Assembly (NCBI RefSeq): GCF_032854445.1
Contig: NC_088301.1
Location: forward strand, 14,566,281-14,630,280
Origin: Liolophura sinensis
Taxonomy: Eukaryota; Mollusca; Polyplacophora; Chitonida; Chitonidae
Length of the DNA stretch: 64,000 nt
Direction: 5' to 3'
In this document: in pieces, positions 56,904-64,000 of the stretch
Layout of the letters: every line of letters begins with the position of its first letter
How positions within the stretch are numbered: position 1 is the stretch's first letter
Translations under genes and position numbers: made by a program
The notes under the pieces: model-generated
Databases searched by the model: none
What the model was told of the DNA's origin: nothing
What the model saw: only the letters and a program-made list of their open reading frames with translations

Positions 56904-56995
56904 GCTGCCTTGGATAACGATGGCGCGTTGTTATGTGACGTTGCAATGAAGCCACTGATAATTAGGCAGTTTGCAATTTGCTGAGGTCACAATTA

Positions 56996-57270
56996 TTTAA
57001 CAGGGGGCTTGTGTGGCCGAGAGTGTTAGCATGCCAGCCCGGCGCAATGACCCGCTAGTCTCCCACCAATGTGGTCGCTGTGAGTTCAAGTCCAGCTCAT
57101 GCTAGCTTCCTCTCCGGTCGAACGAGGGAAGATCCCCCAGCAACCTGCGGGTAGTCGTGGGTTTCTCCCTGGTTTCCTCCCACCATAATGGTTTCCACAG
57201 TCGTATATGGGAAATATTCCTGAGTGCGGGGTAAAACACCAATCAAATAAATAAATAAACTCTTTAACAG
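56996..57270 (+). mobile_element. SINE-1, full length with target-site duplication
   Basis: Head 'gggcttgtgtggccgagag', B-box-like 'gtgagttcaagtccagctca', tail 'aaaacaccaatcaaataaat'. 'tttaacag' at 56996-57003 recurs at 57263-57270, directly after the tail. Confidence 0.9.
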
Positions 57271-57274
57271 TACA

Positions 57275-58630
57275 AAGCATATGTCAGTCGGTTGTCAACT
57301 CCAATCACCCTTTGCGTGGTTATACCTTATCAGTGAGTATGGGGATAATCATATGGATTGCCTCACAAACTACACGCAGTAACACAGCATACACTACTGT
57401 CTCTGCGAATAGACTACATGGCTTTAACATCCGTCTCTAAATCCATACCGCCGCGATATCATATACTACAAGAGATAAAACAAAATTCATTTATTAAGGT
57501 TATATCATGCTAAAACGTGTAAACAATTTCAAATATGGCTGTGTCAGTAACACGGCTTACAGTTAAATCGATATCAGTTTAGGTAACTGGTGTCACCCCT
57601 TGTCAAAACACGCTGAAGTCCGCCCAGTATCCCGCTTGGCACTGTTTTTTTTTTTAAATAATTATGACCTCACCCAAGGCAGTGGGTTCTTACCATCGAA
57701 ACCAAGCTTATGAACTTTAACATTATGGATTAGAAAAAGTTTTCTAACTTCATATTTCTTGCAATAATATGGACTTCCAACATATCCATGTGTAGAGCTT
57801 GTGCTGTTCCTTGTCACTGGCTTATGGCAATTTTGGTACCATGACTGATTTTACATACAGCTGAATATAGACGACTGGCGAAAAGAAATGGACTATAACA
57901 CGTTTAGTTCAAGGAGGAAATGAGCTAGGACTTGGCCGTTGACACTCTCTGAGGTTAGTGTGCAATGCTTATATCTATGCACGCGAATATATGAGTATAT
58001 TTATTCCTTTGCAGATTTTCGACCGCTTTCTTTAGTCATTGGCATGTTTATATAGGCTCTGTTAATATGATCGCGTCAGATGCGTTGGTTTTAGTTTAAT
58101 AGGGGATGTAATATGAGAGGTATAAAAAAGGTCTTATCTTCTAGAACCTAGAAGGTCAAAATCTCGTCCTCGATGAATGACACGTGATAAAGGAAGGATT
58201 ATCTGTGCGGATTTTTCGCTGACTTAGGAATGATCTTCCCTTAATGACAGTTTGAAGAGAAGCAACCCCGACGATACGAACAGGTTGGTAATAGCCCTTC
58301 TTAGGACAAATGCACTCAGCCATAGTTTGTTTTCAATAGCATTAACGGGTATTTTCGTTGGGCGGAGTGGTCTCATGTTGTATCAAACCTTAAGAAACCC
58401 TGTATCAACAGTATCAACATTTGCTTGTCTTTCATACAATTAGTTCGTTTATCCAGACAATTAACTGCCTCATCACTGTTATATAGAATATTAAATTCTC
58501 TTTAATTTAATATGTCATATATATAATTTAAGTACGGCTTTAATAAACAATGGGAGCAATAAACAGATACACAGAACAAATATATATACTTCGAATTAAC
58601 CAGTGAAAACAGGATTTGTAAAAGTTGTAG
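57275..58630. other. no gene recognised
   Basis: AT-rich DNA; no repeat family or coding motif. Confidence 0.5.
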
Positions 58631-58636
58631 ATTCCA

Positions 58637-58803
58637 GCAAGTCCAGCTCATGCTAGCTTCCTCTTCGGACGAACATGTGAAGGTTCTGCAGCAACCTTCG
58701 GATGGCCGTGGCTTTGTCCGGTTTCCTTCCATCATAATGCTGACAGTCGTCGTATAAGTGAAATATGCTTGAGTATGGCGTAAAACACCAATCAAATAAT
58801 AAA
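58637..58803 (+). mobile_element. SINE-1, 5'-truncated
   Basis: 'gtccagctcatgctagcttc', 'ccttcggatggccgtggctt', 'taaaacaccaatcaaataat'. Confidence 0.88.
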
Positions 58804-59104
58804 TACATATTTATATGTGCAGAATTTTGAAGTCTGTCTCTTTATGGTTGAGCTATCTAATGTTACTGTTTGCAATGGTTCCATGGCTTGCATTAAACGT
58901 ATTTCTTTTGCTTTTAGACTTTTGCTTTGGTGACAGAAATGGTCGTGGGTGGTCTTATTTGCTTCTTGCGTGTCAATGGTAAGTTCCACTTCCACTTAAT
59001 CCTAAAATCACGAGTGTGTAAACCTCAAATTGTATGTACATATACATTTTTATGGCTTTACACATTTCTGGTTTTGAGCGTCGCTGTGATCATCGTTTCT
59101 ACCT

Positions 59105-59312
59105 CAGCCAAGCGGTCACTGTGAGTTCAAGTTTAGTTCATGTTGGCTTCCTCTCTGGACGTACGTGTGAAGGTCTGCAAGTAACCTGTGGATGGTCGTG
59201 GGATTCTCCCGGTCCGTGCCTAGTTTGCACCTCCCATGCATAGTGCAGCCTGCCGTCGCATGAGTAATATATTTTTCAGTACGATGTAAAAAACCCATCA
59301 AATAAATATATA
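59105..59312 (+). mobile_element. SINE-1, 5'-truncated
   Basis: 'gcggtcactgtgagttcaag', 'acctgtggatggtcgtggga', 'gatgtaaaaaacccatcaaa'. Confidence 0.85.
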
Positions 59313-59689
59313 AATCAAATACAGCTACAATATATACAATTAAATACATAGTTAAGAAAAAACAAGTTTAAAAAAACGCAATACTTTGCTGAGGTCGAAG
59401 TCCTTATAAAATGTCACAGCTCAGGAAAGAACTTGAAAACAACTGGGAACATACATTCTGAACATGTGTATATTTTTAGGTCCAGTGGCAAGCATTATAA
59501 GCAACAGATGGAGTTGTCGAACTTGTTTACTCATAGGGGGCGTACTTGGGCCTGGTTATCTAGCTCTTGGCTCACAAGCAAACAGCCTGGGAATGGCGTT
59601 CCTCACAATAGGCGTTTTACCAGGTAATAATATATTCCAAGTATGGAAGCTGATAGGACATTTCGTGACGTCTTTGCCTCGCTGATACG

Positions 59690-59850
59690 TTACTTCGCTA
59701 CCTTGCTACCTCTCTCTGTTTTACAAAGGTTGAGGCAGCGAGGTAGCGAGATGACTCGCCTCGCTACCTTGCGTTGCTACCTCGTTATTTCGCATCGCTA
59801 CCCATCTACTGCACAGCCTTATTAACTCGCTCCGTCGTTGCCTCGGAATT
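59690..59850. repeat. clustered TCGCTACCT motif with hairpin, intron of C
   Basis: 'cgctacctt' or its complement 'aggtagcga' occurs repeatedly. 'aggtagcgag' at about 59740 is followed within 20 bp by 'ctcgctacct', so the cluster can fold. It differs sharply in composition from its flanks. Confidence 0.7.
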
Positions 59851-59935
59851 TGTAATACAGAGCGAGGTATTTTATCTTCAAAATAGGAATTCTTTCAGCA
59901 CGAGCCATTCGCAATATCATTTGTAGATATGTTTG

Positions 59936-60085
59936 TTTATTTATTTATTTATTTGATTGGTGTTCTACGCCGTACTCAAGAACTTTTCACTTGTACGATG
60001 GCGACCAGCATTACTGTGGGACGAAACCGGGCAGATCCCCGTGGAAATCCACGGCCATCCGCAGGTGGCTGAAAAACCTTACCAC
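59936..60085 (-). mobile_element. SINE-1, 5'-truncated, intron of C
   Basis: 'tttatttgattggtgttcta', 'acgccgtactcaagaacttt', 'atccacggccatccgcaggt'. Confidence 0.88.
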
Positions 60086-60089
60086 GTTT

Positions 60090-60685
60090 GTAGATATAGG
60101 AATGACATGTAATCAACAGAGTATATAGGAAGGGCATGGGAAAGAGGCAGCAAAGGTGCTGCGCTGTGTTGGGCAAATCATGTATATGTATTGACTTTAT
60201 TATTGACACATTATTGACATTGATTTTGCGGTTATTGACTTTGAGTTATCTGTAAAGACAATATCTAGTCAGCCCAAGTGTTCCCCCGTATTGCCCTAGT
60301 CCCACAAATCCCTCTGCTGTCATGCGAAACCTAACATTCCTTGACAGTCCTGCAATGAAGCAGTCAAAAATTGAAAACACGACAACAGCATATTTATGAT
60401 ATCAGTGAACTTTGAGACTGAGTCTCCGCCTAAAGACTTGGGCTCTTATGTTCTCCTGCTGTACAATACATAGAAACATTACGTGCGTTTTGATACTGTT
60501 ATACTGAGCACACGTATTATTCAGTCACGGGTGAGCGTTGATGTTGTATATGCCAAACTGCTTAAACGTTTTGCCATCAGATTGTCCTGCGCCTGGTAAA
60601 GCAAAAGTGAAAAAGGTTCTGTGTAACTAATGTAACACTTCATGGATGAAATCCCTACAGTGTAATCATTGACGTTTTCAATTTT
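60090..60685. other. intron of relic C
   Basis: No further repeat or exon recognised. Confidence 0.5.
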
Positions 60686-61616
60686 CAGGTGTGGGATTTG
60701 GGCTGGTTGTTACCCCGGCGTCGACGGTGCTTGGGTACCATTTTGAGCGTCGTCGGAGGTTTGCCAGCGGTATCTCTAAGTATGGGGTACCCGTGGGCTC
60801 CATGACCGCACCGGCATTCTTGGCCCTGCTGGAGAGAGATTACGGATGGAGAGGGGGATTACTCCTTTTCTCTGGCGTTTTATTACATTTTTGCGTCTTT
60901 GCGGCTTTAATGAGACCATTTGTTCTCGAACGTCGTGAAAGCTCTTCGCAAACGAATCATGTTCTGAAGCAAGGGAAGCGCCACATCGGCAATCACTTTT
61001 CATTGTTCTCTGATATTTTAGAGGTGCTGAAATACAAGGCTTTCATTCTTTTCATGCTGACAACTTTTCCTAGTAATATAAGTATTTGTATTTTTGATTC
61101 TTCATTTGCCTCGCTACACAATGACCAAAGGTGCCTCTTTCAGCAAGCTACAGATGATATATCTAGCTATGGGTTTAGGAAATATAACGCCAAAACTGCT
61201 GACAGGGTTGGGATCCTTCAAACTTTGACGCGGAGAAAGTCTGGACAAGTTTTGTTTGCTGTTAGGGGCTCACTCCATGGCCGGCACAACTTTGTGTATC
61301 CTGCCTTTGGTCTCGAACTCCCAGATAGGCCGTCTGATTTGCTTCTGTGTGTGTCTTTTTACCTCAGCGTTGATCCTCCACTGTGTGCCTCTCTCCGTTG
61401 ATTTGGTCGGTTTGAGAAACTTGAACACAGCGGTGGGAATGTTGATGTTTGGCATTGGATCGGGATTTATGGTTGGCCCACCACTGGCAGGTAAGTTACT
61501 GCAGTGAACAAGAAGTCCACGGGTCGCTTGCACGAAGCGATCGTTTCAAGTTGATTGTAACTACCATGGCGACTCATGTTAAAGACATATCTTGGTAGTT
61601 ACAGGCTACAATTGCT

Positions 61617-61925
61617 TTGTGCAAGAGGCCCCTGGTCGCTTTGCGTTGTTTTAATATTATTGTATGTTAAATGTGATGAGAGCACAGCGTTTTGAGCAAT
61701 CCTAAACCAATGACGTCTGATACATTACAGTCAACTAATTCTGTTTAAGTTATCGTTCTTGAGGCGTGTATTTCGCTACTATTTAAACATTTGTATAAAC
61801 AGTCAGAAGATAACCCTAAGTGGAGTAAACTGATAAGAGACTGTATTTCACCAGATACTTGTGACCATTTTCCAATTATCACACTGTCATCGCTGCTCTG
61901 GAATTGCTTTTCATGCTGTAAGTCT
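61617..61925. repeat. interspersed repeat R5
   Basis: 'gtatgttaaatgtgatgaga' at about 61661 and 'cactgtcatcgctgctctgg' at about 61881. The same blocks occur at 54445-54760, but in the opposite order. Confidence 0.55.
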
Positions 61926-61959
61926 TATATCACACTATAAGTGGTGCAACCTACACAGA

Positions 61960-62082
61960 TGATCATGTGTTTCCCATGGGCTCTGCACGGTTTCCTCCCA
62001 CCATATTATGTTGGCCGCAGTCGAATAAGTGAAATATTCTTTAGTCCGGCGTAAAACATCACTCACATAAATAAATAAATGA
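61960..62082 (+). mobile_element. SINE-1, 5'-truncated
   Basis: 'gggctctgcacggtttcctc', 'aataagtgaaatattcttta', 'gtaaaacatcactcacataa'. Confidence 0.8.
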
Positions 62083-62109
62083 CATTGTGATGTAGATTTA
62101 TCTCTCTAC

Positions 62110-63900
62110 CATATCGGTTTTTAGTCGACTTGACAATGGCTAGCAACATTACAGATAAGGGCCTAAAAATTTTGAGGACTTGTGCTTTAATCCCATTCAT
62201 ATTAATGACACTGATGATACTCGATATATGACTAGTGATTTACTAGAAGAGCAGGAGTACTGGAGTGGCATAATCTCACATCAATGAAATTATTACCAAG
62301 AGAACTGGTTAAATAATCTTGTACAACCCTTTCTTAGTGGTCCTGACAAGCTATTCAAATTACTTCTCCTTAATGGTAGAAGTCTGCAAAAGCACTTTGA
62401 CGAAATAATGCGTTATAATTCAAACCTCCAGTGTCAGTAATTTTCAGTAACTGGTATTCCTGAAAGCTGACTGAACTCAGAAACATCCTTCATGTTTGAT
62501 ATACGTAACTATACTCTGTACTCCACTTCGAGTTCCAAACGCAAAGGTGGTGGGCGAGCATTGTATATATACGACTCTCTTGGTAATTATATTGTGCGAG
62601 AAGATTTAACCCACTTTCATGATAATGGCGAATATGAAAGTCTATTGATAATAACTGAAGATATTCAAGGAATCTTCGACAGACCTCCAGGGAAAGATGT
62701 TAACTGTTTTAATTACATGTACTAACTGTTAGATTACTAACTATTTTAAACACTATAAAACATGAAAGGAAACTCGGCACTTTGAAGATTTTAACATTGA
62801 TTTATTCAAGTGCGAGAATCATCAGTCATCTAAATGTTTTATTTTCTCACCGTACAATCGTTTTATTTTTTCCCGAAAATCACGAAATCAACAGGAATCA
62901 TTTCAAACATAGGAACTCTAATACATAATATTTTTGTTAATTACCACGAAAATAGCATAATCTCTGGCATACAATTAACGGATATTTCAGATCATCTTCC
63001 AGTTTTTCATTTCAATAAATCCATGCCCACTTACAATGACAATTTTTGATCCTTATCCAATCCATATTCGGGATACTTCTCGAAAAAATAAAGAGGAGTT
63101 TAAATCCCTTGTGGCAAGCGTATATTGGCAATCCGTCTTTGATAATAACGAGCCTAACGAGTCACTCTCGGACACCGTTTGTGACAAACACGATGCATTT
63201 ATTTATTTATTTGATTGGTGTTTTACGTACTCAAGAATATTTCACTTATAAGACGGCGGACAGCATTATGGTGGGAGGAAACCGGGCCAAGCCCAGGGGA
63301 AACCCACGGCCATCCGCAGGTTGCTGGTAGACCTGCCCACACACGGCCGGAGAGGAAGCCCGCATGAGCTGGACTTGAACTCACAGCGATCGCATTGGTG
63401 AGATGGGTCATTACGCTGCACTAGCGCGCTAACCAATTGAGCCACGGAGGCCCCCATATACGATATAAGCTTTCCTTTCATCAACACAGAATGGGGTAAA
63501 TAATATCAACCTTGGAATAAACACCTGCAATTCTAAAATCCAGAAAGGAGAAAACAGACGTTATAAACTTCATTTTAGAAACAGCTACCATAGAATAACA
63601 AGGCAATATCGCCAGAATAGAAATAAACTTAATCACACACTTAGGATTGCACGCAAAACATACTGTGATAAACAGTTTAGTGAAGTTAACAACAGCATCA
63701 AAGGGACTTAGAAGTTTACCTCGGAGATACTGAATAGGAAAAGCAGCGTCTCACTGACACATTTAGATTTAACACAACTGTTTTAAAAAATTCCGCAGTT
63801 AATTGCTGATCAGTTTAATGACTTCTAACAACGAAAATACTAAATCCGAATCAATTCGGCTTCAGATCTTATCATTCCGCACGGCATACAAGCATTAACC
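62110..63900 (+). mobile_element. LINE ORF2 relic: endonuclease and linker
   Basis: Decayed 5' part of a non-LTR retrotransposon ORF2 of CR1-like type. Blocks in order, in shifting frames: SLQKHFDEIM, LNSETSFMFDIRNYTLYS with KRKGGGRALYIYDSLG (AP endonuclease core), GTLIHNIFVN and GIQLTDISDHLPVFHF (SDH-type C-terminal endonuclease motif), then, past the SINE at 63193-63455, RNKLNHTLRIARKTYCDKQF, EILNRKSSVS and ADQFNDF (linker before the reverse transcriptase). The RT domain would lie beyond the window. Many stops and frameshifts; inactive. Confidence 0.85.
63193..63455 (-). mobile_element. SINE-1, full length, nested in the LINE relic
   Basis: 'tttatttatttgattggtgt' to 'ccacggaggccccc'. On the minus strand it has A-box-like 'gtggctcaattggttagcgc' and B-box-like 'gagttcaagtccagctc'. 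LINE linker sequence resumes after it, so the SINE inserted into an existing LINE copy. Only a 5-bp flanking match ('acgat') is visible. Confidence 0.95.
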
Positions 63901-64000
63901 TTTACCTTATTGCTTAACCTAAAAGCTTATTGCGGCTAAAGAACATAAAAAAATATAGCATAGCACTTTTTCTTGACTTATCTAGTATAATTAAATACGT

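Larger units (their letters stand above)
59480..61490 (+). pseudogene. MCT-like relic C, exons 3 and 4 only
   Basis: Exon 3 (59480-59623, 144 nt) is intact: GPVASIISNRWSCRTCLL to FLTIGVLPG with proper acceptor and donor. Exon 4 (60689-61490) keeps acceptor 'aattttcag' and donor GCA G|GTAAGT. Its first half is open (GFGLVVTPASTVLGYHFERR, RDYGWRGGLLLFSG), then the frame shifts near 61090, meets a TGA at 61226-61228, and shows compensating shifts at about 61350-61385. Its length (802 nt) is out of register with the 825-nt exon of gene A. No equivalents of exons 1, 2, 5 or 6 were found nearby, so it is a broken copy. C is clearly more diverged from A than B is. It also carries Asn and Lys at the helix-8 positions (GLGNITPK). 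Confidence 0.85.

Noticed and set aside
58890-58995. missing exon 2 of MCT relic C
   Set aside because: A short frame followed by 'ggtaagt' at about 58979 looked like an exon end, but it has no similarity to exon 2 of A or B.

Overview
The window is AT-rich animal nuclear DNA. Its genes have introns with GT-AG splice sites, and it is dense in tRNA-derived SINEs, non-LTR retrotransposon relics, minisatellites and microsatellites. There is no bacterial organisation: no operons, no RBS-led gene chains, no CRISPR. The commonest repeat is a tRNA-headed SINE whose tail contains 'gtataagtgaaatattc' and 'aaaacaccaatcaaat'. It resembles the Meta-domain SINEs described from bivalves and other lophotrochozoans, so a mollusc or close relative (for example a brachiopod) is the most likely source. 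That is inference; no species can be named from the sequence.

Layout. From 1 to 10.7 kb there are repeats only: SINE pieces, a 107-bp duplication, a 28-bp perfect hairpin against a (TA)n tract, a 117-bp tandem repeat, a 30-bp repeat, and a 1.3-kb minisatellite at 9.5-10.8 kb. From 10.76 to 12.07 kb (minus strand) lies an intact intronless alpha-1,3-fucosyltransferase (GT10) whose stop codon sits inside the end of that minisatellite. From 12 to 24 kb there is repeat-rich DNA with a LINE ORF1 relic at about 21.5-22 kb and one small unassigned ORF at 17.3 kb.

From 24.4 to 61.5 kb lies a local family of monocarboxylate-transporter-like genes (SLC16/MCT, major facilitator superfamily). D is a minus-strand C-terminal relic at 24.6-24.8 kb. 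A is an apparently intact six-exon gene at 25.73-31.60 kb (474 residues). B is a pseudogene of the same exon plan at 40.49-45.18 kb, with a SINE in its first exon. C is a two-exon relic at 59.48-61.49 kb. Exon boundaries and phases are shared, so the copies arose by duplication of an intron-containing gene. Between and around them are a LINE RNase H relic (36.0-36.7 kb), an inverted duplication (31.7/33.3 kb), a Maverick/Polinton-like structural-protein fragment (45.35-45.76 kb), a 340-bp duplication (44.0/46.2 kb), a 62-bp satellite-like array (49.5-50.3 kb) and an RT-associated fragment (55.6 kb). The window ends in a decayed LINE endonuclease region (62.1-63.9 kb) interrupted by a SINE.

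Only two genes look functional: the fucosyltransferase, a Golgi glycan-modifying enzyme, and MCT gene A, a 12-helix membrane transporter. Nothing in the sequence links the two. The most notable points are the gene decay and possible gene conversion in the MCT cluster, replacement of the MCT1-type Asp/Arg pair in helix 8 by Asn/Lys, and the minisatellite that shares sequence with the fucosyltransferase 3' end.
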